Translations under genes and position numbers: made by a program
Shown: positions 48,530 to 56,992 of the stretch, piece after piece
Numbering within the stretch: position 1 is the stretch's first letter
Layout: the number at the start of each line of letters is the position of its first letter
DNA from: Rubripirellula amarantea
Lineage (GTDB): Bacteria > Planctomycetota > Planctomycetia > Pirellulales > Pirellulaceae
DNA: 64,000 nucleotides
Assembly: GCF_007859865.1 (NCBI RefSeq)
Contig: NZ_SJPI01000001.1
Location: 1,612,001-1,676,000 of the forward strand
Reading direction: 5' to 3'
Notes under the pieces: generated by a model
The model's input: the letters and a program-made list of their open reading frames with translations, nothing else
Databases searched by the model: none
What the model was told of the DNA's origin: nothing

Positions 48530-49009
48530 TGTCTCTTCCGAGAGTGCTGCGATCAGGCCCGATAGGTGAACCACTTGAGCACCTTCATCGCCAAAGATGC
48601 GTTCGAGATCAAAGTCTTTCACATTCAGCTTGCGGCCGACTTCACCAGCGCGGTCGTTTTGCACGCGGGGTCCACGTGAACCCCAACCGCTGTCCGCCAT
48701 GTTGATTTGGTGACGATCGCCCCAAGGAGTTTCCTGTTCGAATTCCGGGCCTTCGAACGTCATGTGCCGGCGGCCGAGATCATCTTTGATGAAGCGAGCG
48801 ACGGGACTGTCTTTGACAAACGCAGTCAGGATTTTGACAGGCAAGCCAAGAAACGACGAAACGCTACCCACATTCGATTCAGCGCTGCTGGCCGTCATCT
48901 TGAAGGTGTCACTGCAGTGAAACGGCTGGTTGTCCACAGGCGTCAGGCGGATGCCCATGCTGGTGGGGATGACCATCGCGTGTTTGGCGTCTTTTCGCAG
49001 TTCAATCAT
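47933..49009 (-). CDS. kdgK: PfkB family sugar kinase, probably 2-keto-3-deoxygluconate kinase
   Basis: 358 residues, ribokinase fold. Substrate-lid region SSAESNVGSVSSFLGLPV near the start and ISFDLNHRASFWRG in the middle, the latter typical of KDG kinases (D.N.R..LW). The C-terminal signature is DRIGGGDGFVGGLLYG with the catalytic Asp. It phosphorylates 2-keto-3-deoxygluconate in uronate or pectin/alginate breakdown. The SDR gene just upstream (51 bases) supports a uronate pathway. Its last 597 bases are duplicated to the left beyond an inserted island, yet this copy is complete. The symbol is by resemblance, not proven specificity. Confidence 0.85.
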   Translation of the reverse strand: MIELRKDAKHAMVIPTSMGIRLTPVDNQPFHCSDTFKMTASSAESNVGSVSSFLGLPVKILTAFVKDSPVARFIKDDLGRRHMTFEGPEFEQETPWGDRHQINMADSGWGSRGPRVQNDRAGEVGRKLNVKDFDLERIFGDEGAQVVHLSGLIAALSEETSQFCLEIARSAKKHGARISFDLNHRASFWRGREEELSAAFKEIASLSDILIGNEEDFQLCLDIEGPEAGGKDIGAKIDGFKEMIGRVKKEYSGATLFATTLREVESANLHMWGAIVSHGDDFCVVEPREIGVLDRIGGGDGFVGGLLYGVLKGWSAEKSTQFGWATGALAATMLTDYAQPADEDQVWSIWQGNARVKR

Positions 49010-49060
49010 TCTGGTTCCTGAGTCTTAAGCGTCTGATTTGTTGGAGGTTGGATAGGAAAG

Positions 49061-49873
49061 CTAGATCGTTACCGAAGCAAATCCGCCATCGATGGCGATG
49101 TTTTGGCCGGTCACAAATGAGGCAGCTTTTCGACTTGCCAGCCACACGACAGCACCAGCCAGTTCGTCGGGTTTGCCGAAGCGATCCATCGGCGTATGGC
49201 CGATGATCTGACCTCCACGTTCGGTGTAGGAACCGTCATCGTTGAAAAGCAGTTTGCGATTTTGTTCTGCGGGGAAAAAACCTGGGCTGATCGCATTAAC
49301 GCGAATGCCCGTAGTCGCCCATTCGCGAGCCAACCACATGGTCAAGTTAATGACGGCCGCTTTAGCGGCCGAATAGGCGACCACGCGTGAAAGCGGAATC
49401 ATTCCCGACATCGAGGCGATGTTGATGATGCTGCCCACACCAGCGCTAATCATGTCCGGCGCAAAGATTTGACTCGGCAGCAATGCACCGCCAACAAGGT
49501 TCAAGTCGAACACATCTCGCCACGCATCGAGCGGCAATTTACATACGTCAGCGCCTGGGCCAATGGTCGCCTCGGGGCGATTGCCGCCGGCGGCGTTTAC
49601 CAGTACCGATGTTGGGCCACCTGCCCAATCAGCGATCGCTTGGCGAGCCGAATCGAGCGAATCGCCTGATAAACCGTCCGCCGCAAAGAACTTTGCTTGG
49701 CCGCCACCATCGATGATCTTCTGAGCTCGCGCGTTACCGCGTTCCTCGCTGCGTCCGACGACGGCAACTTTGGCTCCGAAGGCTCCGAGAGCCTCTGCCA
49801 TCATGCCGCCGAGTTCGCCTGTACCGCCAATGACTGTGGCGATATCGCCATCAAGTTGAAAGATGTTTTTCAT
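49061..49873 (-). CDS. SDR family oxidoreductase (possible D-fructuronate/mannonate type)
   Basis: 270 residues of the short-chain dehydrogenase family. The nucleotide loop GGTGELGG (16-23) is a variant of TGxxxGxG. NAAGGNRPEATIG follows, and the catalytic Tyr167-Lys171 lie in YSAAKAAV, preceded by the Ser in NIASMSG. The C terminus has SFVTGQNIAIDGGFASV. The 'NAAGGN.P.AT' block is frequent in SDRs annotated as D-mannonate oxidoreductase, which together with KDG kinase next door fits uronate catabolism. It is probably in one minus-strand operon with kdgK. Substrate not certain. Confidence 0.85.
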   Translation of the reverse strand: MKNIFQLDGDIATVIGGTGELGGMMAEALGAFGAKVAVVGRSEERGNARAQKIIDGGGQAKFFAADGLSGDSLDSARQAIADWAGGPTSVLVNAAGGNRPEATIGPGADVCKLPLDAWRDVFDLNLVGGALLPSQIFAPDMISAGVGSIINIASMSGMIPLSRVVAYSAAKAAVINLTMWLAREWATTGIRVNAISPGFFPAEQNRKLLFNDDGSYTERGGQIIGHTPMDRFGKPDELAGAVVWLASRKAASFVTGQNIAIDGGFASVTI

Positions 49874-49965
49874 AGTGGCAACACTTTAATCGCCACTGCC
49901 GGACGGTAACAGGGCCACCACGGATTCGGCGTCAATTCTCAGGTCGATTTCGAGTCCCGTGACGC

Positions 49966-51612
49966 CTAACGTTCCTCGGCACCGCCAACTGCGTTCAACG
50001 CCCATTCGTGAGCAACCCCAAGACGCTCTTCCAGCGGTCCATGCATCAAAACAAGAGCCTCGGGCCCGCCAACGATAAAAAACGCGTTCTCGGCTTCTTC
50101 TTCGTTGATGAGTTCCATCGCCTGATACATGCGGATTTCGGCGAGGGTTTCCAGGGGGCTCATCGAGGCACTGGCCAAAATGGTGGCGATTCTTCGTTTT
50201 GCGACTTCGGGTGACAATTTGGGCAAAGGTACCGCTTTGACTTCGCGATCGAAGATTTTCCAGAAGGTCGATGTTTGGTCTTTGATGTAGTCTTCGCTAC
50301 TAGAGATGCGTCTTGTCGCAAGCCCCTGCTCAACTTCCTGATTGTCGAAGCTCTTTGACGAGACCAGCGATTTTCCGCTGGCAACATCGATCAACCGCAA
50401 ACGTGAAATGTTCTGGATCGAATTGTTGCGACCTTCTTTGACGGAAACATCGAAGTGGAACAGCACATCGATTTGGTTTGACTTGGCAATGTCGATTGCT
50501 TCGTCCGATGACGCGATTCCTAGGTAAGACAATCCAGGACGCCACATCGGTAACGGCTCCGGCGCACCACCAAGCACTTCGGCAAGTTCGCCTTTGATCA
50601 AATTCTTCTTCGGTGCCGTCCTGGCGTTGTGTGCTTGTCGTGGGTCGACTGGTTTGGGGGGAGTGATGCTATTGAAGAGGGAACCGAAGTCGCCTGATTG
50701 AAAGCGATTGTCAAAGTCGGCCGCGAAGGTTGTGGCGACAAGCCCCAGGTGTTGTTGCAATTCCTCGTCGGTTGTCTCGCTCAACATAGGTGGCGGTTCC
50801 ATGCCCGAAGGTCGAGTAGGTGTTGCGGCGCCTATGTTGGATGCCATCGACCCCGGCGGCCCACCGTATCCCGGTGGCGGTCCACCCATTCCTGGCGGCG
50901 GCCCACCCATTCCCGGTGGCGGTCCTTCCATTCCTGGCGGTGGTCCACCCATGCCAGGTGGCGGTCCACCCATTCCCGGCGGTGGCCCGCCGAACGATGC
51001 CATGGATCCCTGTGATCTGCCTTCCTTGATAGGTTGAAAGTCGGTGATGCTCTCGCCTCCGCGAACCGCCATCGATACACCGCAGCGAATGTTCCAAGTA
51101 GGTCGCTTTAGCAACGGGCTGAATTTGACTGATCGCAATGTGACGATCGCATCGTCAAATTCAGTGGCCATATGAGCGTACATCAGTTGCCTGCCGAGTT
51201 CCGCGTAGCTGGCCGAGAACGCTTCGGTCGACTCATTTGCCAAAATCGGTCCGGGTTTGACGTCGACTTCCACATCGCTAGTGAAGATCGAAAGGACATC
51301 GATTCCATTGACCATTGAGGTGACGGGAGTGAAGTACACGTCCGAAGGACTGCTGGAACCGGGGCTGCCGTACCCTGGCCCGCCGGCACCGGGTGGGCCG
51401 TATTGGCCTCCTGGCGGACCGCCGTATCCCGCTCCTGCATTCATGGCAGCTTGACGAGCCGCCGCTTCGGCCGCCGCCGCTGCCGCAGCAGCCGCGGGTC
51501 CTGCACCCTGGCCAAGGGCAGAATTTGCCACTGGGAAAACAAACAGACCCAAAACCGCACAAGTAACCAGAACGGTGCAGGTGAAAGGGGTGGGGAGTGT
51601 CGGTTTTCGCAT
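49966..51612 (-). CDS. Exported protein with Ala-rich and PPPGMGG repeat segments
   Basis: 548 residues. A signal peptide (about 1-35, ending NSALGQG) is followed by a poly-Ala/Glu stretch (about 39-57), a Gly/Pro/Tyr-rich part, a globular region (about 90-205: VNGIDVLSIFTSDVEV, MATEFDDAIVTLRSV), and then six tandem (G)GPPPGMG-type units (about 208-255). A second globular part (about 280-548) contains LVATTFAADFDNRFQSGDF and GLSYLGIASSDEAIDIAKS. Function unknown; the repeats are likely a flexible, extracellular spacer. It is divergent from the giant dockerin protein. Confidence 0.78.
   Translation of the reverse strand: MRKPTLPTPFTCTVLVTCAVLGLFVFPVANSALGQGAGPAAAAAAAAAEAAARQAAMNAGAGYGGPPGGQYGPPGAGGPGYGSPGSSSPSDVYFTPVTSMVNGIDVLSIFTSDVEVDVKPGPILANESTEAFSASYAELGRQLMYAHMATEFDDAIVTLRSVKFSPLLKRPTWNIRCGVSMAVRGGESITDFQPIKEGRSQGSMASFGGPPPGMGGPPPGMGGPPPGMEGPPPGMGGPPPGMGGPPPGYGGPPGSMASNIGAATPTRPSGMEPPPMLSETTDEELQQHLGLVATTFAADFDNRFQSGDFGSLFNSITPPKPVDPRQAHNARTAPKKNLIKGELAEVLGGAPEPLPMWRPGLSYLGIASSDEAIDIAKSNQIDVLFHFDVSVKEGRNNSIQNISRLRLIDVASGKSLVSSKSFDNQEVEQGLATRRISSSEDYIKDQTSTFWKIFDREVKAVPLPKLSPEVAKRRIATILASASMSPLETLAEIRMYQAMELINEEEAENAFFIVGGPEALVLMHGPLEERLGVAHEWALNAVGGAEER
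50853..50993 (-). repeat. 21-base tandem repeats coding GPPPGMG units
   Basis: Roughly six copies of a 21-base unit (reads on the + strand as GGCGGTCCACCCATTCCTGG with variants). Substitutions are mostly at third positions; one unit is GMEG and the last GYGG. Such repeats are prone to copy-number change. Confidence 0.8.
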
Positions 51613-51936
51613 CAGAAAATGCTCACATCGGGATTAATTTAGTAGCAGCTTCAATCGCCGTGTCGCGCTGATAAACACGTGCAAAGTACCGCAAAATTCT
51701 GTCTAACTGGGCATCATAAACCGAAGCCGGGGTCCGAGGGGAAGGTTTTCGCCGCTTCCACCTGTCGGAGGGGAACTTTTTGGGGTTATCTGAGTCAAAA
51801 ACCGCATAAACTAGTTCACCAAGGTCGGCTTCAAGCAAAATGGATAAGCTGCCGGTCCGAAGAATTCACATTGATGATTTTGCCCTCACCTCACGACACG
51901 CATCTGTCACCACCCATCCGTCACCAAGTTCAATCC
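51613..51936. other. Intergenic region between divergent exported-protein genes
   Basis: About 320 bases containing the promoters of both neighbours. A minus-strand frame (51623-51838, TTG start, 71 codons) is possible but has no supporting feature. No clear hairpin or operator is visible. Confidence 0.4.
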
Positions 51937-54900
51937 ATGGCCAACCGTAAGCCTACTCGAACCATCGCTGACTCGGTCGCTCGCCGTCGTGCAAGCCTGA
52001 GACGTCGCGATACCCAACGGCGTTTACGTGTCGAAAGGCTGACAGACCGTCGTGTTTTAGCGGCAATCACTGGTGCGGTTTTTGAAGACGCTAACGTCTC
52101 GTTTGCTTTGAACGAGGGCGAGGTCAATGCTCCATCACGTTTGGTTTACATTGACGTCAACGATAACGCTTCGCTCGACCCGTCGGATCTTATCGCGCTT
52201 GCTGAGGTCGATGGGTCATTTGCGTTTACCGGTCTTGCCGATGGCACTTATTCGCTGCGACTTTTTAATGGCACTGCGACTCAGTATCAAACAATGCCTG
52301 TCGGTACCGATGGCATTGTTTCGCCGATCGCTCTGGACGGTGGTGCCGAGCTAATTAGCGGTTCCGCCGGTACCGCGATCATGACCAGCGACAGCATTGT
52401 ATCGGTCGACTTGAATGGCCCTTCGCTGTCCCCGGTTCGTGTCGCTGACAGCCTGACGAAGACGCAGCAATTGATCGATGGTTCCCTGTTAGTGATCGGG
52501 ACCGATTCATCCGTTTCGACTGCTTGGCGAATCGAGCCGTCGACTGGGAACGTTGCTTCGGTAGATTTATCAGGCGCAACTCCACCCGTCTTTCCGATGC
52601 CAGAATTCGTTGATTTGGCCATCGACGGAACGGGGCATGGGGTGGTTTTGGAATCCGGTGCAGGACTTTTGCCGATTCGAACCATCGACGCCAGTGATCC
52701 TGGTAACGCGATTGTGGTTTCGGTGACAGACACCTTTGTTCCCGAGGGAACGTCAGTGTTGACGTCAAGATCGGGACCACGTTCGGTGTTTGCGACTCCT
52801 AATGGAAGCGGTCTGGATTTGTCGCTGTGGAGCAATTCGACTGCGACTTTAATTACACCATCAGCGACTTTGGTCGATGATGCGACCGAAATGTTAGGCT
52901 ACGACGACGCCTCGGGCCTGCTCGCCCTGCGTGGTGTCGGTGGTGGTGTTAGTGTTCATGATGTCGACGCAAATTTTGACACCCTGCATCAGATCGATCG
53001 ACCGCTTGGTCCGATTGTAATCGACGGTGCCCGAGATTTGCTGTTCGCGATCAGTCCTGATGATGCGATGCTCGCACTGTATGATTTGACGAGCGGTGAG
53101 CTGATCACGGATATGGTCATAGATTTCGCTTCCGTAGGAACACCGGTTTCTCTTGCGCTCGGTGCCGAGAGTAACGAGTTGCTAATCCTCGGTACGGCAG
53201 GTTTGGCCGAGATTGCACTCGACAAACCAACTGCGATCGAGGTCACGATTGCCGGCCAGCAAGATGTCGACACGGCGTTGTTCGGAGTCGCGATGAAAGG
53301 TGCGAACACAGCACCTCGTTACGAATCTGTGCCAAGCTTTGAAACCGATGAAGATCAAGAATTGGTTGTCGCGGCGCCCGCAGCCTTAAGCGTTTCGGTT
53401 GATGACGAAGACGACTCGTTTGTGGTTGTCCAGGTGAGCCAAGCCACCAACGGTGTTGCCAGTGTTTCACTTAGCGGTTCGCTTAACTACACGCCGGACC
53501 CAAATTTTAATGGTGACGACTCATTCGATGTCGTGTTACACGATGGTCGAGATGTTTCCGATGAAGTCGCGATCAATCTAAGCGTCATCCCGGTCAGTGA
53601 TCCTCCTGAAGGAATCACAGTGACTGTGCCACCCGTACCAGAAGACGTGCCGGTTGGCGGTGCGATCGGGGATGTTGAGGTGATCGATTTCGATGGTGGC
53701 GGTCACGTCTTTGATGTCGACGACATCCGATTTGGTGTCGAGGGCGGCAAGTTGATCTTCGTCGGCGGGATATTAGATTTTGAAACGGAGCCGTTCGTGA
53801 ACATCACGGTTACGGCGACGGATACCGAGACAAGCGATACCGTTTCTGACTTTGTGACGGTCACGATCCGCGACGCCAATGACCCTATTGTCGGCATTTT
53901 GCCCAAAGAGTCTTTCGTCAACGAGAATGTACCTGGCGCGACGATTAACTCGCTGAGGGCGGACGACCAAGACGTCCAGAATGAACAAGAGCACACGTTT
54001 GCCGTTGATAACGACAGTCGATTCATTGTCGACGGCGCCGAGTTAAGGCTCGCCGATGGTGTGGCCTTGGACTACGAACTCGAGCAAAGCGTCGTGATCA
54101 TGGTCACCGCCACGGAAGTTGATACGGGTAACTCGTTCAGCCAAGAAATCACGATCTTTGTTCGCGACTTCCCCGAGCAACCCGAGGCTCTTTCACTCAG
54201 TAATCAAACGGTGATGGAGTTAGTCGATGGGGCAGTGATTGGCGACGTATTGATTGATGGTGGGGCGGCGAACGCTCGGTTTGAATTAACCGTTAACAGT
54301 GAGAGTCTTGAGATCGTAGGCGGCGAGCTGAAAGTGAAAGACGATCAATTCGTCACACGCGATTCAGGTGCTCAGATCGTGGTTGAGATTACCGCGACCG
54401 ATACGTTGGCTGAGTTCGGTTCGATCAGCGAGCAGTTTGTGATCGAAGTGCTTGAGAACGAAACGCCTGCCCACAATCGAGACAACCCGTACGACGTCAA
54501 TCATAACGACGATGTATCCGCCCAAGATGCTTTGCTGATCATCAACTACCTCAATATCTTTGGTCCCGGACCAGTTGGTTCGGGTGACCTGGGCTTTTGC
54601 TACGACGTGAATGCCGATGGCATGGTGACCGCGCTGGATGCCTTATTGGTGGTCAACCACATCAATGTCATCGACAGCGGTGGTGGCGTTGGCGGAGAGA
54701 ACGGCGATGGCGAATTGGGACCCGAAGGTGAACTGGCCCCCGGAAGTCAATTGGGACCCGAAGGTGAGTTCATTCCGTTGCCAGCTAACAGCTATAAGTT
54801 AGTGGTCACCGACGATTCCGAAGAAACGATTGACCGAGCGACGTTGCTAATGCTAGTGGTCGACCAGCGACGCAGTCAGGTCGCCGCAGCGGTTGATTCC

Positions 54901-55017
54901 ACGCGGGATCAGACCATTCGTGAATCCGCCCTCTTCAACGCTTCTGATCATGAAGCCGATGTCGAGGAAGGATCCGTCGAGGATATGGTTCGACTTCTTT
55001 CGGATCTGCGAAGCTAG
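51937..55017 (+). CDS. Giant exported protein with cadherin-like domains and a dockerin type I domain
   Basis: About 1026 residues from ATG 51937. It has an Arg-rich N terminus with the motif LRVERLTDRRVLAAITG, akin to the one in the giant protease. Next is an SdrD-B-like domain (GAVFEDANVSF..VYIDVNDNASLDP..YSLRLFNG), then a beta-propeller-like or WD-like middle, then several cadherin/Ig-like domains (NFNGDDSFDVVLHDGRD; TVTATDTETSDTVSDFVTV). Near the C terminus is a dockerin type I pair: DVNHNDDVSAQDALLIINYL and DVNADGMVTALDALLVVNHI. An EGELxPGS-type repeat and a helical tail end it. Dockerins bind cohesins in cellulosomes; in planctomycetes they occur singly and the partner is unknown. The frame to 51679 lacks support. 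Confidence 0.85.
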   Translation: MANRKPTRTIADSVARRRASLRRRDTQRRLRVERLTDRRVLAAITGAVFEDANVSFALNEGEVNAPSRLVYIDVNDNASLDPSDLIALAEVDGSFAFTGLADGTYSLRLFNGTATQYQTMPVGTDGIVSPIALDGGAELISGSAGTAIMTSDSIVSVDLNGPSLSPVRVADSLTKTQQLIDGSLLVIGTDSSVSTAWRIEPSTGNVASVDLSGATPPVFPMPEFVDLAIDGTGHGVVLESGAGLLPIRTIDASDPGNAIVVSVTDTFVPEGTSVLTSRSGPRSVFATPNGSGLDLSLWSNSTATLITPSATLVDDATEMLGYDDASGLLALRGVGGGVSVHDVDANFDTLHQIDRPLGPIVIDGARDLLFAISPDDAMLALYDLTSGELITDMVIDFASVGTPVSLALGAESNELLILGTAGLAEIALDKPTAIEVTIAGQQDVDTALFGVAMKGANTAPRYESVPSFETDEDQELVVAAPAALSVSVDDEDDSFVVVQVSQATNGVASVSLSGSLNYTPDPNFNGDDSFDVVLHDGRDVSDEVAINLSVIPVSDPPEGITVTVPPVPEDVPVGGAIGDVEVIDFDGGGHVFDVDDIRFGVEGGKLIFVGGILDFETEPFVNITVTATDTETSDTVSDFVTVTIRDANDPIVGILPKESFVNENVPGATINSLRADDQDVQNEQEHTFAVDNDSRFIVDGAELRLADGVALDYELEQSVVIMVTATEVDTGNSFSQEITIFVRDFPEQPEALSLSNQTVMELVDGAVIGDVLIDGGAANARFELTVNSESLEIVGGELKVKDDQFVTRDSGAQIVVEITATDTLAEFGSISEQFVIEVLENETPAHNRDNPYDVNHNDDVSAQDALLIINYLNIFGPGPVGSGDLGFCYDVNADGMVTALDALLVVNHINVIDSGGGVGGENGDGELGPEGELAPGSQLGPEGEFIPLPANSYKLVVTDDSEETIDRATLLMLVVDQRRSQVAAAVDSTRDQTIRESALFNASDHEADVEEGSVEDMVRLLSDLRS

Positions 55018-55030
55018 GCGAATCGGCAAT

Positions 55031-55924
55031 TCAGGCTGCTTTGCTTGCTCTCGCTTCTTGAGCTGCTAATAGCTTCTTTTGGTATCGAGATTGAACGATA
55101 TCGACGATGATTAGCACGGAAAGTACGAAGTAGAACGTGCTCTTTTGCATGGCGGTGATTTCATGGCCAAAGAATTCTAAGTGAGCGAGGTGTCCGCCTT
55201 CGCTGACCAACATCACACCGACAATGAATAGGATGAACAGTCCGAGGACTTCGTACATCCGATTCTTCTTTAAGAACTCTGCAACGTGGTCAGATAGCAC
55301 GATCATCAAGACTCCGCTGATAACTACGGCGGTCGCCATGATCCAAAGGTTTTTGGTCAATGCCATCGCGCTAAGGATAGAGTCAAACGAAAAGACTAAG
55401 TTCATTACCACGATCATCGTGATTGCTTTGGCTACCGAGCCGGTGGGACCGCCCTCCCCTTCGTGATCAATCTCGGGTACTGACAGCATGTGGTAGATTT
55501 CTTTGATCGCGGTCCAAAGAATGAACGCACCGCCACCAAGCACGATCAAACTGTGCCCATTGATCGCTGCGGTGAAGTATTCCGAGTCATATTCAAAGAA
55601 TGCTGATTGCAGCTTCTCGACCATCTTCACCAATAGAAATAGCAATACGATCCGGAACACGATGGCTAGGCTAATCCCGATCCTGCGAACCTTCGATTGT
55701 GATTCTTCGGCAACACGTTTGCTCTCGATAGAGATGTAAAGCAGGTTGTCGAAGCCGAGCACGATCTGCAGCAGAACGAGCATTCCCAACGTCAACAAAC
55801 CCGGGATCGACAGCAAACTTTCCACAGGTTTGGCGACCTCGATCGCGGTTTCGGCTGCGGCCGTTTCAGCCAGCATCCAAGGGACAAACGCAACCAGTTC
55901 GGCGGCATCGAGTAGGTTTAGCAT
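55031..55924 (-). CDS. TerC family integral membrane protein
   Basis: About 297 residues from ATG 55924 (a TTG at 55945 is the longer alternative). The TerC pattern is seen: LLTLGMLVLLQIVLGFDNLLYISI with the conserved acidic residue after GFDN, then GIxLAIVFRIVLL, VVMNLVFSFDSILSAMAL, and HVAEFLKKNRMYEVLGLFILF. About seven membrane helices. Members are linked to tellurite resistance and to manganese export. No ter operon neighbours are present, so a general metal-ion role is more likely. Confidence 0.9.
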   Translation of the reverse strand: MLNLLDAAELVAFVPWMLAETAAAETAIEVAKPVESLLSIPGLLTLGMLVLLQIVLGFDNLLYISIESKRVAEESQSKVRRIGISLAIVFRIVLLFLLVKMVEKLQSAFFEYDSEYFTAAINGHSLIVLGGGAFILWTAIKEIYHMLSVPEIDHEGEGGPTGSVAKAITMIVVMNLVFSFDSILSAMALTKNLWIMATAVVISGVLMIVLSDHVAEFLKKNRMYEVLGLFILFIVGVMLVSEGGHLAHLEFFGHEITAMQKSTFYFVLSVLIIVDIVQSRYQKKLLAAQEARASKAA

Positions 55925-56082
55925 GGCAGATATTCCATTACTCAAGAAAATTGCAAGGATCCAGCATCTACGATCGTGTGATCAAGAGTCGACGAACGAG
56001 TATGATGTTCGAGATTGCCAGCGACCACCAGCGGTCCACGAACAACTTCCCACCCTGCTTCCCCTTTGCCACGAGATTTACA

Positions 56083-56865
56083 GTGAATCGATTCGCATCC
56101 CTGCTGCTTGTCTTGGGTTTGATACCCGCAATGTTGCCTACGTCCGCTCGCGCTGAGTCTGGATCTCAAATGTACGAAGTCCGCAGCTACGTGCTAGGCG
56201 AAAACGGTGATGCTGCGGCGGTTGATAAGTATCTCGAAACCGCATTATTGCCGGCGCTCGCTCGCCAAGACATTGGACCGGTAGGCGTTTTTAAGAATGC
56301 CCCCAGCGACGAAACCGGCAGTCAGCGGTTCGTGGTGGTAATTCCTATTGATTCGCCAGACGCACTCGTGACGATGAATGAGAAAGTTTCCGCAGATGCC
56401 GACTATCAAAAGGCCGCAAATGAGTTCTTAAGTCGTGAACCCAAGTCACCCGCCTACGCTCGTGTGCAAAGCGAATTGCTAGTCGCGATGGACTGCATGA
56501 AAAAGTTAGTGGTTCCGGAGGGGGCGACCGCCAATGCGGATCGCGTATTTGAATTGCGAGTCTATGAAAGCGCGAATGAGAGATTAGGTAACCTCAAAGT
56601 GGAGATGTTCAACGAAGGTGAAGTTCCTATCTTTTTGGATTGTGGAATCATTCCAATCTTCATTGGCCAGGCGGTTATCGGCCCGCAAACGCCTAACTTG
56701 ACCTACTTGACGCTCTACCCCAACGAAGAGGAGCGGCTGGAATCTTGGGTTAAGTTCCGAGAGCACGCGGATTGGAAGGTCCTTAGCGTCGTGCCAAAGT
56801 ATCAAGGGACCGTCAGCCGAATCGACAAGTTTGTTTTGGTGCCGACGAATTACTCGCAGATTTAG
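56083..56865 (+). CDS. Exported NIPSNAP-like protein
   Basis: About 260 residues from GTG 56083, which opens a signal peptide (NRFASLLLVLGLIPAMLPTSARA); ATG 56002/56005 and TTG 55951 are longer alternatives that would leave an unusual leader. The mature part is two ferredoxin-like NIPSNAP halves with YEVRSYVLGEN and FELRVYESANERL, and LTYLTLYPNEEERLESWVKF. The family has dimeric alpha/beta-barrel folds, with unknown substrates. It is divergent from terC and followed by mutS. Confidence 0.82.
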   Translation: MNRFASLLLVLGLIPAMLPTSARAESGSQMYEVRSYVLGENGDAAAVDKYLETALLPALARQDIGPVGVFKNAPSDETGSQRFVVVIPIDSPDALVTMNEKVSADADYQKAANEFLSREPKSPAYARVQSELLVAMDCMKKLVVPEGATANADRVFELRVYESANERLGNLKVEMFNEGEVPIFLDCGIIPIFIGQAVIGPQTPNLTYLTLYPNEEERLESWVKFREHADWKVLSVVPKYQGTVSRIDKFVLVPTNYSQI

Positions 56866-56992
56866 CCCGATCGACGGTTGGGTGGCACACTTTGCCTTGC
56901 CGGCATGATCGTGCGTGATTGCCCCCATCGGATATTAAAAATCTTGCTCTGCGGACTGTCCCCTGGTCATCCGCAGCGGTAGGATTTTCGCC

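Noticed and set aside
51623..51838. 71-codon minus-strand frame upstream of the PPPGMGG protein
   Set aside because: The amino-acid content looks plausible, but it has only a TTG start, no ribosome site I could see and no family. Kept only as a possibility.
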